Shown here: piece after piece, positions 44,626-56,514 of the stretch
Position numbering within the stretch: position 1 is the stretch's first letter
Layout: every line of letters begins with the position of its first letter
Source: Lophium mytilinum
Lineage: Eukaryota; Ascomycota; Dothideomycetes; Mytilinidiales; Mytilinidiaceae
Assembly: GCA_010093605.1 (NCBI GenBank)
Contig: MU004195.1
Location: 1,631,736-1,695,735 of the forward strand
Length of the DNA: 64,000 bases
Direction: 5' to 3'
The notes under the pieces: generated by a model
Seen by the model: the letters and a program-made list of their open reading frames with translations, nothing else
Told to the model about the DNA's origin: nothing
Databases searched by the model: none
Position numbers and translations under genes: made by a program

Positions 44626-45097
44626 TGAGAGACGCATTTGAAACAACCTACTCCCCCGATACGGATTTGTCAAGATCAAGGCTAAACCTATATCCGTATA
44701 CATCCCAATGTCAAAGCCAATCAATGAATCTTAGGTTGAGATGTTGAATATCACGTACCATCCCCTTTTTCTCGCAGACCTCACATTACGCGTAGTATTG
44801 AAAATGCGCTTCTCCGCTACCTATTCGGAGACATGAAGATGAAGAAAAACTGAAAAATTGAAGAAAAGCTGACCTACCATTGGCGAAAGCACTGTTCGTG
44901 TCACTGTTATTCGATCACAGGAGATTGCCGCCCTTTTAAATACCAATGTCGATCACATAATCTCAGCATTGACCTGACAATTCTTTACCAACCGAATCTC
45001 CGTATATCAAGCTTGGAACCATGGGCATACTCATACTAGAGCCTGAACTAGTCACCAAGTAAGCGTGTCGCTCGATGGCGTCCTTACCCCATCGTCC
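44626..45097. other. intergenic
   Basis: AT-rich. No gene recognised. Confidence 0.4.
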
Positions 45098-47742
45098 CTA
45101 AGCAATCAAAGCATCCAACTTCCCACTCTCCTCATTCTTCAATCCGCTCATAGTCGAAAACATCAAATCCCGCACCCCCTCACAGCCTCTCTCGCCCAAC
45201 CACTTGACTACAAACAACCGATACAGCTTCCAATTCACCGCAATACCCCCATTCTTCTCCAGCATTAGGAGGCTCTGGTTTGTGACTGGGCCTTGGTGCC
45301 TCGCCTGCTCCTCCTCTCGGTAATATCCCTCCTCAAAGTCGCGCTTCGCTAGCAGTTTCCCCTCCAACTCCCTCCACGCGGCAGCCGACAGCGCGGAGGA
45401 GAGCATTGAATGGGTGAAGCCAAACGAAGATTGGACTCCATACCCCTTTTCGATCCCCTTCAGGTACTCGTTGAGCGAGTAACGCACAGCGTCGTCAATG
45501 AAACACCCTTTCGCATTTGTATCCGTCGTCAGCAGCGCGCGGCTCCTCCAGAGGTTATTGCATGTATCCATCAAATATCCGTTATACGTATTCGTCATCT
45601 CGTACGAGTAGTACGCTGAAATCGGAGGTGTGTGATCGTCGAACTTTCTCTTGAGGTTGGAGAGGATAGTACAGAAGCGGGCGAGGGTGGTAAGGGAGGG
45701 TGCTGTGAGGAGGGAGTGGGTGAGATGTGGTGGAGGGATGAGGATAGGGATGGTGTTTTCGAGGGAGGATGTAGAGACGAGGGTATAGAAGGTTAGGATG
45801 GCGGATATGGCGGGAGAGGAAGGGACGGGCTTGGAAGTCAGGATGGAGAGAGAGAGGGTGGAGACGTGGGCGGTTAGTGCGGTGAAGTGAGGGAAAAGAG
45901 AGCGAGGCGGGGAAACTGGGCCCAGGACGGAAGCGGAGGCGGCCCAGGTGCGGAGGAGGCTGGTGTAGAGATGGAGAAGCTTGACATGTGCGTGAGGGTT
46001 ATTTTCGATTAGGATCGTTTCCGCACGCTGAATATGCGATTTGTAGACATCTAGTCTGCTTTAGTGCTCGCTCGTCGACTCGAATGTGAACTACTTACCT
46101 TCGAAGGGTTGGAGAGGGAGGTGGCCGAGGATATCGATGATAACGTCGTCGTCGCTGATGCCGTCCCATTCGGTTAGGTATGCCCTCAAGAACTCATTCG
46201 CAATCGGGAGAACGGTCTAATTATTAGCCACAGTAGTCACAAACGCAGCAGGGAGCACTCACTTTCGTGTTCCGTATTTGGCTGAGCAGCCCACGAAGAA
46301 TTTCTGCTCGTTGATGGGTACTGGTTCTGAGTTGAGCAGATTCGTATACGTCCCGCAAGCAAGCCTCAAGCCATAATTCTAGTCGCCTCGAAGCGATTTC
46401 TGAAGGTCGGAGAGTGATATATTTCTGCAGAAGTGGATCTCTAAGATACGAGATCATCTGGCCCGGTAGGTCGATCCGGTCGAGCTTTTCGACGAAGTCG
46501 TCGACATTGTCGATCTCCTCTAGCGTCACGGATGTCTAGGTGTAGTGTCAAGGGTGATCGGAAGAACATAGCACAGCTTTCTTACCTCTTTCGCATGATA
46601 CGTATGGACTTCTGGGATGAGGGAGATCTTGCTCCGCTTCGAGCCATGGCGAAGGACTCTGAATCCGTTTTGCTGCTCTGTAGAACCGTCGAAACTCCTC
46701 TCACCAGCTTCCTGAATAGCCAGAATCCGAGTCTTCCATTCCGGAGTAGGGCTCTTCTAAATTTAGCACGCAGAAGAGGATATGATATAGGAGTTCATGC
46801 AGAATGACGCATGAGGAAGGTGTGAAGCAAGCGGAACTATACATGGACTAGAGGAAAGGGAACAGGTGTGTAGCTCTTACCGGAGGGAACGAGTTTCGGG
46901 TGGTCGCGGCGGTGCCGACGATAATATCTGGATAGTAGTCCTTGTATACGCGGAGAAGGCCCTGGAGGGCCGGTTCGTTCCCGATGCCGCGAGACAACTC
47001 GAGTCTGAGATTCTGTCAGTAACCGCTTCAGTCGTACACGGATGTTGTGCAACAGAGAGACAACGTACAGCTGTTGGATCCTGAATGGCCTTACGTGCTT
47101 TCGCCGAGTAATCAGAGACAACAGGTGGCAGAGTGATGTTCTGGAAGGTCAGCTGAGTTCGATACGGGGCTGTATGGGCTGCCTCTTACCTCAGACTGAT
47201 CATATCAAGCATCCCAAAGAGGACGCCATATAGTCTTGACAATACCTTGGCATCTTCCAACACCTCGTGAGTGTTGATCAGCCATTTCACGAGGAGCACT
47301 TGGCTGGCGGGCGTCGGCTTCGTCCGCGCCTGGCCGAATGATCCCACGACACGGATGACGACGTCGGCGGAAACTCGCTGGGCGGGATACAGATTCTTGA
47401 TGAGAGTCGTTACACTCGTCTGGTCCAGATCAGTCCGCCTCGTTACTACGTCGACGATATCGTCGAGGCTGACAGCATCGAGGCCGTCTTCAAACGCATG
47501 GTGGCATATCGCGTCCACGGCGCCATTCACTTTGATTCTGCGCTGCTTTGCTGGCGTCCTCGATGCTGGTGTCGCTGATTAGTGGCAGACGGTGAAGGTC
47601 ACGGCAGAAGACTAACCGTTTTCCAGTGCTTCAATGGCGTCGGGCAGGCTGAGAACGGGGACCACTACACGATACTGCGTCAGTGCGTATATCCTGGCCT
47701 GTCACACGAGTCGGGCTTACCGTCGCTGGCCACGGAAGGCAT
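45098..47742 (-). CDS. mis6: inner kinetochore protein Mis6/CENP-I (Ctf3)
   Basis: CCAN subunit at centromeres, needed for CENP-A chromatin and kinetochore assembly. Nine exons: 47742-47721, 47664-47617, 47565-47190, 47140-47069, 47004-46881, 46756-46586, 46535-46263, 46216-46099 and 46050-45098. Introns are 46-124 bp. All joins keep frame and give 718 residues, typical for fungal Mis6. Family landmarks: SQVLLVKWLINTHEVLED, VLFGMLDMISLR, LCHLLSLITRRKHVRPFRIQ, LLELSRGIGNEPALQGLLRV, then the HEAT-like helical C-terminus with YYSYEMTNTYNGYLMDTCNN. The start in a 22-nt first exon (MPSVASD) is the least certain part. Confidence 0.93.
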
Positions 47743-49773
47743 CGCGATTCTTCCTGTCCAGATGCTCCCTAGATGCAGTGAGACTCGGGTCAGCTTGTCG
47801 GGGTGGTGGTGCGTAGGGCGACGCGTTGTCCAGCATGCGGCGCGTCGATATCAATCGCCCGCCAGGACACCTACCCCAATGCAGTTAGGCGAGCGCCAAG
47901 AGCAGTGAATCTCGCTGTAGCCCTGTGATTCGGGTGTAGGTTGTTGTATTGTATCTAGCTACTACAGGCGGCAGGTATACAGGCGACTGCTTATCTAAGC
48001 AGCCGGCCCACATCGCGGAGGTCTTCCCCACAGTTGTCTCTCCTTGTCTCTCCATGTCTGTCCCCTCCCACGCTTTTTGTGCCCCCATTCACCGACGACG
48101 GTCCATCGTCTGCCCGCACTCTCCCACCCGTTGCCTCCATCCGCCGCAGACACACGGCTAGCACGATTTCGCACCATGTAGCAGCCCGCCGATGCATCTC
48201 CCTGGCTTCTCCCTGGCTTCCTGTCGTCGCGGCACGGAGCTGGCTCCTCGCGCGGCGCGGACGAAGTGCGGATGCCCAATGGCGGCACTCTATCGTGCAG
48301 CAGTCACTTGCATGTCGTCGCGGTCACTGGGCGCCGTCTGCAGCACGCTCGCCTGCAAGCTCTGATTCAGAGAAAGCGAGCATGTTCACGTTGCACAACC
48401 AGCCTACCCAAGTGCTGCCGTCGGTTGGCGCGGCCGCGCTCGAGCGTGCTGCCCGATGTGAGTGGCTGGCAGCCTCGTATGAGTTAACTTTTTTCCCTTT
48501 CCTCTGCAGCAGACCTCCTTGAGCCCTTCCACGCGCCGCCGAACCACATGCACTGCTCTCAAATCGCACACCCCCGCGCACCTGGCCGCCATACGTAAGG
48601 CACATCGTCTGCACCGGTGTCATTCCCGGGTTTCTGGCCGCCATATCGCGTTTGACTGGCTGTTTGGCCGTTGCTCTGCATGGTATGAGTGCTAATCTAT
48701 CTCTGCACCCCCCGAGAGCCCTGGTCCAGACGTTGCGGGCCACGAGGATCGCCGCAATGTGTTCCCCCAGGCCATTCTGAGGAGCCCCGAGCATCGCTTC
48801 TCTCTCACTGTTTCAGCACCAGTTTCCGTATCGCAACGGCATGAGCACATGAGCTGCTCCAGGATGACTCTGGTCCGGTGGGGCCCCGCCCGTGTCAGCT
48901 CCAACGGCCCGTTTGCTGGCAAGCTGGCCCAATCTAGCACCTTTGGAGACCACTGTTCTGCAGGCCTTCTCATACGAATCCTGCTGGTGTAACCCCTCCT
49001 CGCCCGACGACAATTAGGCCGGGCAAGTAAAGACCTCGGATACGCTGCCATTGCCGTTCTTCCGTGCCCTCACTGGCGGAAGCAGTAAGTCTTGCTTTTT
49101 CATCGACCAGTACAGCGTGGGAGTACGCAAGATCTCGTACAACTTCACATTCTCTCCTGCCGTACCACCACATAGCATCATCTCCAGTAATACTTTCTAT
49201 ATCTGAAGACCCGCCGACCTTAATTACTCTTCGGATCTGGGCACTCGTCGGAGGCTACCCTCCCATTCGCAGTGTTTCGAGGCTTCTTACGTCTCATCGG
49301 TGAACACGCGTATGGATCAAGTTGAGGCTCTGTGCAAACCCATGTTCATTCAGACTAGCATATTGCTTTGAGGCGCCTGATTTTAGCATTGTCCATACTT
49401 AGATCCGCTACTTCCAACACATTTCTACTTTGGGATTGGCTATCGCTCTAGCTCCCGTCGGCGTGACTGATTATTGCATGAGCCCTTGGATTCGTACAAC
49501 CTCGACAGCTCGACTCGCTTTCCTCCTTTCGCCTGACGAGTACTTCAACATATGGATTCCGACATCTATTATTAAGACTATACGCTACCGAAAGATCCTA
49601 AACATCCGATACCAAAAATCACTTCTTGTCTATATATCTCATTTGTATCCACCACCAAGCTCTCGACGGCCACTTATCGGAAGCCACTTCCCAACCCGAA
49701 CCTTTCAGAATCTCTTCATCACCCAAAGATCTCAGCTCCTCTTCTCGTCGACGCCATCACCAACCTCAATAGC
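47743..49773. other. 2-kb intergenic interval
   Basis: Between divergent genes mis6 and the unknown gene at 49774. Frames at 48034-48522 (+) and 48324-48794 (-) overlap each other and show no domain. Promoters expected; nothing else supported. Confidence 0.4.
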
Positions 49774-50391
49774 ATGGGCGAACGGAAGTACCAAAACCTG
49801 ATCTCGCCAACCCGCTCTACCGCCCCTTCAACAACCTCAAGCCTCTCAAACCTCCTCCAACAAACATCCCTCTCAGGAATTCAATCAGCCTCCGGCGTAC
49901 GAAGCAACATGTCACCAACCGCCACCCTCCTCCACGGCAACACTACCCCCCTCCGCGCCCTCCACCCTTCCTCCTTCCTTGTCCTATTTACCCCCGTCGT
50001 CCCGCCCCCTTCGCCCTCGGCGTCGCCAAACACCGACCCATTCGAGCCCCTCGGCCGCGCCCTAGCCCAGCACCACGCCCGCATCCGCCATGTGCCCTAT
50101 GTACCTAGCGTCGGCATGACAGACACGCACCTTGCCTTTCTGCGCCACGCGGGCGCCGTCGTGGTGGTGGTAGTGTGTGAGAAAGGGAGCGAGGGCAGGC
50201 AGTGGGAATTTGCGCGGAGTGTGATGACGCATAAGGGGGCGTGTGAGGAGCTGGGGGATGTGCCGGTTTGTTTGGTCCTTGTAGGTGGAGAGGGACGGGG
50301 AGGGGATTTGGGGGGGTTTGGGAGTGTGATTTGGAGTAGGGGTTATGGGGAGGGGGCGTTGAGGGAGGTTGCGGGAGTGATGGTTGGATAG
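49774..50391 (+). CDS. hypothetical protein
   Basis: A single-exon 205-residue frame, ATG at 49774. The N-terminal about 55 residues are Ser/Thr-rich. A compact, Rossmann-like stretch follows: SSFLVLFTPVVPP, HLAFLRHAGAVVVVVVCEKG, DVPVCLVLVGGEGRGG and GYGEGALREVAGVMV. Alternating hydrophobic strands and glycines look real, but there is no catalytic motif I can name. Single gene between intergenic stretches; function unknown. Confidence 0.55.
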   Translation: MGERKYQNLISPTRSTAPSTTSSLSNLLQQTSLSGIQSASGVRSNMSPTATLLHGNTTPLRALHPSSFLVLFTPVVPPPSPSASPNTDPFEPLGRALAQHHARIRHVPYVPSVGMTDTHLAFLRHAGAVVVVVVCEKGSEGRQWEFARSVMTHKGACEELGDVPVCLVLVGGEGRGGDLGGFGSVIWSRGYGEGALREVAGVMVG

Positions 50392-51052
50392 GTGGATAGG
50401 GGGAGGGGATTCTGTGGTGAGGGCGTGGGGAATGTTTGTTTAGGTGGAATAGTGCTTTTGTGGGAGATTAGGGGTGGGTATGTATTCAAGTGTGGTCTGG
50501 TACAAAGCATTGGCGGGCATGGATTATATACACAGGCTGGAGTCTATATTGTGCAGGGGACACCATCTCGATTCTTTTTCACGTAGCGTGCGGTTTCATT
50601 TCTTCTCTCAAGGCTGGTTCAATAATAAGTCGAAGTGGGATGGGCACATAGAATTGGTACATATAGCCGTTGGAATCGTAGTCTTGAAGGACTTTCGGTG
50701 AGTCAATCTATTGATGCGGCATCAATGTGTCATATATCCCCTAGGTATCACCGTGACGACTTTGATATCGAGTTAACCCTTTCCAAGACACAATCTTTGC
50801 CACTCTATCATGGTTCAGTATTACATTAGGTATTGATGCATCTTCATAACCCTCCAGCCTTACTCTTACAGTCTCGAGCTCAACGCCGTCCATACGCCAG
50901 TATCCCAATCATGCCCCAACACACTCTCCCACATCACGCTCATGCCGCCATCTTTCTCGCACTCTAACCATGCATGGTCCCCATCACGCGTATCCCTTGC
51001 CTTCTCCCCTGCTCTCATATGCTGTCATACACCTAACACCTCTCCCTATCGG
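50392..51052. other. intergenic, convergent gene ends
   Basis: No gene or repeat recognised. Confidence 0.4.
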
Positions 51053-51578
51053 CTAAATCCTGGGCTCATCCAAAAACCCCCGGCCCCGTCCACTCAACGG
51101 GCTCGCAAAACCGGGCGTTTCTTTCGCGCCTGTCGCGCTGCTGTCGTCGCCGCCCCAGTAGTAGAAAGCGCGCCGCGCGAGCAGCGAGAGGTGTTCGGGT
51201 AGGTAGAGCGAGGCGGCGATGATGATCATGGAGAGGAAGAGGAAGAGGAAGGAGTCTAATAGACATTAGTAATGTTCGTTCCATTGTATCTAGACACCCG
51301 CCCGCCTGGTTCGGGTCTGGAAAGGGTCGAAGGGTAGGGGAGCTTTTGAAGAAGGGGGGTTTGAGGTATGAGGGATTCGCAGGCTTGAGAGGGGTTGGCG
51401 TACTGAAGATGAATTTCTCCGTCGGCGTGAGCATGTACAGCGAGAACGTGACCTCGTATTGGTAGCGCTTGCGCTGCAGCCAGCGGAGGAAAGAGGACGG
51501 GTACAGCATTGCGGTCAGGAGGAGGGTGGTGGCCGCGGCGAGGAGGATGAGGGTTGCGGTGGAGGTGGTGTCGAGCAT
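51053..51578 (-). CDS. serine palmitoyltransferase small subunit-like membrane protein
   Basis: Small activator-type subunit expected in the ER with the SPT complex at the first step of sphingolipid synthesis. Exons 51578-51404 and 51255-51053 (148-bp intron, ACTAAT branch site) give 125 residues. The conserved core is SFLRWLQRKRYQYEVTFSLY, MLTPTEKFIFN (the Asn codon spans the intron) and SMIIIAASLYLPEHLSLLAR, ending in a polar tail RGRGFLDEPRI. An extra hydrophobic N-terminal segment (TATLILLAAATTLLLTAMLY) precedes the core. Translation could start at the ATG at 51578 or at the later MLYPSS. It is divergent from the release-factor-like gene, 300 bp apart. Confidence 0.87.
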
Positions 51579-51878
51579 GGCCGCGGGCAATTGCGTATCG
51601 CGCGAGTTGCGGAGGCTATCGCTGGGTACAATAGAGGGAGCTGGGAAGAGGGTTGCTTTGGTGGTTGGTCGTTAGGAAGGCTCGGGAGATTTTATGACGG
51701 GATGGGAGAGATGAGCGCGCGGAAAAGGGTCCATGCGCCGCGCGATGCCGAGAGGTCCGCCATTGAGTTTATAGGCGACGCGATATTTACGGAGCTAGCA
51801 CAGCTGTAGCTACAGTCTTCAATCATGAATATAATAATATAGCCCTCGTTAGCAGGTCGTTGAACCTCATCAATCGCA
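51579..51878. promoter_or_regulatory. shared divergent promoter region
   Basis: 300 bp between the divergent start codons of the SPT-subunit-like and mitochondrial release-factor-like genes. No specific site identified. Confidence 0.4.
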
Positions 51879-52439
51879 ATGACATCCTCAAAGCTCCTAC
51901 GCCCACTCCTCCGCCCTCAAACCCTCCGCCTTTCCAAATGCCTCCTCCGACCCTTTAGCACTACCCTCCCTCTGCCTTCCAAACCTCTCCCGCCCCGCCT
52001 CTTAATTCCCGAGAATGACATGATCGAGAACTTCCTCAAAGGCAGCGGGCCGGGTGGGCAGAAGATCAACAAGACCTCCTCCGCCGTGCAGCTTAAGCAC
52101 ATCCCAACGGGCATAGTCATCAAATGTCAGGACACGCGGTCGAGAAGTCAGAATCGGAAGGTGGCGCGCAGGCTACTGGCAGAGCGGGTAGAGGAATTGG
52201 AGTTGGGGGAGGGAGCGCGGACGGCAGTCAAGGCGAGAGAGAAGAGTAAAAAGAAGGCAAGTGGGGACAAGAAGAGGAGGAGGAAGTACAGAGCGCTGGC
52301 CGAGGGAGAGAAGGATGATGGGGACGATCTTGAGGGCGAGGTAGTGGGTGTTGAAGGGAAGGAGAGTGTCGTAGAACAGAGCGATGGTGGGAAGAGTGCC
52401 GTCAGCAAGGCGCATGAGGAGATTCCAGAGAAGGATTGA
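51879..52439 (+). CDS. RSO55: mitochondrial release-factor-like ribosome rescue protein
   Basis: Homologue of yeast Rso55 and human C12orf65/mtRF-R, which help release peptides from stalled mitochondrial ribosomes. A single exon, 186 residues. The N-terminus ([20 protein letters not shown]) is Arg/Ser/Leu-rich with no acidic residue, a mitochondrial presequence. The catalytic loop [20 protein letters not shown] contains GGQ. It is followed by [20 protein letters not shown] and a Lys-rich tail ([15 protein letters not shown]) typical of the group. Codon-recognition domains of full RF1 are absent, as expected. The acidic last 40 residues are extra. Confidence 0.92.
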   Translation: MTSSKLLRPLLRPQTLRLSKCLLRPFSTTLPLPSKPLPPRLLIPENDMIENFLKGSGPGGQKINKTSSAVQLKHIPTGIVIKCQDTRSRSQNRKVARRLLAERVEELELGEGARTAVKAREKSKKKASGDKKRRRKYRALAEGEKDDGDDLEGEVVGVEGKESVVEQSDGGKSAVSKAHEEIPEKD

Positions 52440-53231
52440 AGTGTCTATGGGGCATTGGAGGTACACTACAATAAGGTACTGGAGATGGCCTCTGTCATAC
52501 AATGGCAACCAACGCTGTCTAATCGACAAGAGGCGGGTTCGGGATCGATTGACGAAGGAATATCGAACGGCTCCACACGTAACATGCCGCAAGCACGACG
52601 GAGCAGGCTATCATATACGCTTGCGTATGAGGACCTGCATCTGTCTAAAAGTATAGATGTATTGATAGTTAAAGATGTTCATATGGAGGTGCACTGTTTC
52701 ATAGCTATCGTGAGCGCACCTCGAGGCACCAGCTTAGTGGCATCGCCCCGTCTTAGCATGCTGTGGTAGAGTTATATAATTAAGATATTACATAGAACTC
52801 ACAAGCAAGCTGGCATATCAGATGTAGATAAATCAGAGCACTCGAGATGGCCTCGTGGCCTCACCTACGAAGGCTTTCGACAACTCTGCAGGTGCAAATT
52901 GTGATGCGCATGACACACGATGGATTGTAGCTACTCTATGATGCTACGTACTCAGATCATAGACAATGACTTAGTACATGGATAGACGAGGAGATCTTCT
53001 GGGAAGGAAAGACCGTTTGGACAGCAGGATCCCGCAGAGCCGATTACCAGCTTCTACACGCGTTGAGGCCCATCACCACCGGCCACGACACAGCCATGCA
53101 GACACCTGTCTTCACGACAAGACCACAGTGGTCTCAAAGATCACGATATCGAACGCTCTTCTTCAACATCCTGCGCAAGGCAGGTGTGTCAATGAAAAGA
53201 TTGCGCCATTTGGCAAGCGGACCAGCAAAAA
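52440..53231. other. intergenic, convergent gene ends
   Basis: No gene recognised. Overlapping short frames at 52384-52769 are not convincing. Confidence 0.35.
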
Positions 53232-53532
53232 TTACGCCAGTGAAGCCCCCGAAGGAGATTCATGGAAAACCATCACCACGCTGTGCAATGCAGGATAGTC
53301 TACCAGATCAACCGGATTCATGAGCTCGGTGATCCCAACAAGGTCTGTGAAGATTGTTAGTTGAGTTGTGGTGGTGCAAACCAAGAAGTGGTGGAAGAGG
53401 GAACTTACAAGTATGAAATTTCGACGAAGGAGCCCGAGGGGGACGGCGGTTATATAGCAGATTTTGCAGCATCGGCGCTAGGTACGAATGGAGAGTGAGA
53501 GGTGGGGCGCACGTGCTGATAAGATTAGACAT
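53232..53532 (-). CDS. small protein, one intron (tentative)
   Basis: Exons 53532-53409 and 53344-53232 give 78 residues. The intron has good signals: donor GTAAGT, branch CTAAC, acceptor TTCACAG. The product starts MSNLISTCAPPLTLHSYLAP and ends VVMVFHESPSGASLA, with GITELMNPVDLVDYPALHS after the join. Beyond the stop another frame looks coding (GVIFAGPLAKWRNLFID), so a longer gene with another intron or a frameshift is possible. It is 93 bp from, and divergent to, the CRT10-like start. Confidence 0.4.
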
Positions 53533-53625
53533 CTCGGCCGCCTCTCTCCCGTGCTTCTATTTATGCCTCGCATCACTCTCCAACCTTGAAACCTGTTTGT
53601 CTCCTGAAATGACCCTCCACCAGCC

Positions 53626-56514
53626 ATGGAAGATCGACGACGCCCATTTCAAGAGGTTTCCGTAAGGTCCATCGTGGGGCACAAGGGCGCCGAGAGATTT
53701 GAACATGACGACAAACCGAAGAGGGTATGCGATTGGCGTGTCAACCTGGTAGGCCTTCGTTGTTCCGTTTTACTGTGTTACGTCTTAGGTATAGGCACAC
53801 TTTCTGCCACCGCGTGTAGGCTTTCATAGCTTTCTCAGAAATCTCGTTCAGATGAGAGTCCGCCTTTTGACCGGCTAGTCAACCAGCGGCGAAGATATGT
53901 ATACGTATTAGAAGTGTGATCCGTCTGAAATTGGCATGAGGCACCACAAACAGTACCGTGTGCGGATATCTACAAACACGCACTGCATAAATATCGTCAC
54001 GCCCGTGTACTTCTTGCCCTTGAATGGGGCATTCGCTAACAGCTTCTTCATAGACCGCACTCTCGAAAAAGTGCAACCTGTTCTTCATTGCCTGTTCCGA
54101 AGAGATACATATCCATCGTCCAACGTTTCCCGAGCAGAGGCTGTCCAGTAAACCTATCTTGAAGCTTCGTCTGCCCGTGTCGAGGCCCGGCCTACAAGGC
54201 TATCTTGATCCCCACAATCCGCACTCTGTGAATCGTGTCCTTCTTGACTTTCTCGGCCACGAGGAAGCGCTTCTAGTTGCCTGTGACGATGGAGACGTCA
54301 TCGGGTTCTTCGTCAAGGACATCCTTAAGCAGGAGCCTCACGCCGCCACCGCTCCAGACGACGTTTGTTCGGTCCGCCCTTTCTTCCACTTGAACGTTGG
54401 GAGGAGCGCTTGGGGCTTGGCTATTCATAGCGAAGCTCGGTTGATTGCTGTCAGTGCAAACACCCGCAAGGTTACCGTGTTCGCGTTGGCACTCAGCCTA
54501 TCTGCGGAATCTTTAGCTTTGAATCCGTAAGAGTTTCCCCCCTTTTAGTGTACTCTTGCTTGCTATTGTTCGGAATCCCTCCATATGTCATCAAGAATTT
54601 GAATTGATTCCAACCTCATCCTACTAGGCGATATGTGGACTCGCTGCACCACAATAGACAGCAGGAAAAGAGTGCACACACTTTTACTAACGAAATCCTA
54701 GGCCGCGAACCTATGAAATGAAGTTAGAATCGAAAGACATGGGCGACAACATTCCGTCAATTCATTTCAACAACACCGGCTTAGATCGCAAGGGCCAATG
54801 GCTACTATGCGGCACCATTGCCGGGCATGTCATCGTCTGGGATACTCACCGAACACCATTCTACGCCGAGACTCTTAGTGTCGGCTCTTGTTTTGGCGTC
54901 GTGCATGAAGTACAGCAACCTGACCAATGCACATGCATCGATCAACACGGATATCCACACGCTATCTGGAATTCCGTGTTCCTAGATCCTCGATCTTTCA
55001 AGTACACTCGTCGAATTGAAGTAGCTCTTGGAACCCCTAAGAAGGAACAGTCTACCTCGTTTTGGGACATTTCGGCAAGCAAACTCGACATCCCTGGAGG
55101 GCAAAAGCTCCTTGGAAGCCCTGATGGTCGCCCCCCTTTATCCGCAATTGTGAGTATTGACAACACTGGCGCTATAGTCGTTATTGACGGTGAATGGAAT
55201 CACGACGATGATTCCACTGGGGAAGAGGAAGGAGAGCCTATTGGTATAGACCGAGCAACTGACCAACCGAGGTGAGTCTTTCTGCTACAAATCGAGGAAC
55301 GTTATCATGGGTCTGCAATGCGTTTCTGGCGCTACGTATGGGGCTTCAGGGAGTCTTCGAGAATTCGAGCGAGACGAAAATTTAGTAATCCACATCCTGG
55401 CTGGGCCACCTCAGACAGAGATGCCCGGGGTTCAAATCGTTGACTCCTAGAAGCCTCATACAGTACTAGAACATGAGTCTGGGCCCATGGATTAATCACT
55501 GCTTGGGTCGAACCCTGCTCACTCAACACCAATCCAAGAGGGGATTGGCTCCTGAGCAGTCAGCCAGTCAAGAGGCATCCTGATCTGCACTTCTTGAAAG
55601 TCGACATCGCCCTTGGATCTTCGAGATCTTGTGGGTGTTCCTCAAGCAGTGGTGAACAAGTGTGCCCAGACTCGTGGCCTGTCACTGTACCGGCCGACTT
55701 GCCGCCTTTCACGATTCGTTGAACAAGAGTGGCAGTTTACGAATGGGTGATACATCACCACTCTTCGGTTATGCATAATTTCCTGGCACTGTTCGAGGCC
55801 CCGTGGCAGGTTAAGAGAACTCAGGAAGTCTGACAGTTCTCCGGGCCACCTCAGACGGATTCGTATAAACTGCCACTTGTGTTCAACGAAGCCTACCTCC
55901 TAGGGTCCACCCGCCAATTATCAGTACATACCTTACTAACGCATACTAGTCCGCCTTTCTACTTGGGACAAGAATTCTCGGACGGCGACCGTACACCTTC
56001 ATCCGATTCCCACTGCCCCGTCCTCATCGTTGCGAAAAGGGACCTATTCCTAGTGCAACCACTCACCTCCGAGGGCTGGTGTCGGCGCCTGCCCGTCATC
56101 GCATTCCACGACCCTCTTGCCCAAAACCAGACTCAATTTCCCAAGTCACGAGACCGAATATGCTTCATTGAGCAGATCCCCGAGCTCGGCGTGGTCATCG
56201 TTGCGTCCAGCATCGGCCGCGCTGCCGTCATCACTTTGACTCAAAGCGACGAACTCGACGAGGAGGATCTCCCAAAACCCGTGTACGGCTTTCGATTGGA
56301 CCATCTTCTCCCGTTTCCAGAACAAGAGAAGGATGGCTGGCGGCGTGGGTGGATGCTCGGTATTGCCGCCAGTCCTTTGCAGGGGATGCTGGACGCGGAG
56401 GGGGTCCGTCGTTGGCGGCTTATGCTCTATTACGCGGATCATACGGTGTTGGCGTATGAGATAGGCAAGATTAGGGAGCCGCAAAACCAGGGCGTTGAGG
56501 CACTGGTGATTTAG
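53626..56514 (+). CDS. CRT10: CRT10-like WD-repeat regulator
   Basis: CRT10-domain protein; yeast Crt10 affects ribonucleotide reductase gene expression. Supported exons: 53626-53748, 54054-54526, 54702-55271 and a last exon from about 55855 to 56514; introns 305 and 175 bp, the third uncertain. Landmarks: CDWRVNL|TALSKKCNLFFIAC, IHIHRPTFPEQRLSSKPILK, RLPVSRPGLQGYLDPHNPHS, EALLVACDDGDVIGFF, AWGLAIHSEARLIAVSANTR, then HFNNTGLDRKGQWLLCGTIA and the C-terminal GVVIVASSIGRAAVITLTQS. Exon 3 ends in phase 2 at its GTGAGT donor, while the best acceptor for the last exon (CCTCAG at 55854) needs phase 0. Either a small exon is missed or the gene is damaged; a repeat element lies in this gap. Confidence 0.8.
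55526..55655 (+). repeat. inverted-repeat element inside CRT10-like gene
   Basis: Diverged copy of the 131-bp element in the third intron region. It has the AGTCAAGAGGC, GATCTGCACT and GACATCGCCCTTG blocks and ends CTCAAGCAGTGGTGA, followed by the usual flank GTGTGCCCAGACTCGTGGCC. Confidence 0.75.

Noticed and set aside
48034-48794. Overlapping frames of 162 (+) and 156 (-) codons
   Set aside because: They shadow each other and show no family-like sequence.
55350-55440. Extra CRT10 exon starting after the acceptor at 55349
   Set aside because: It is in phase with exon 3, but the sequence meets a stop and has no donor leading on to 55855.
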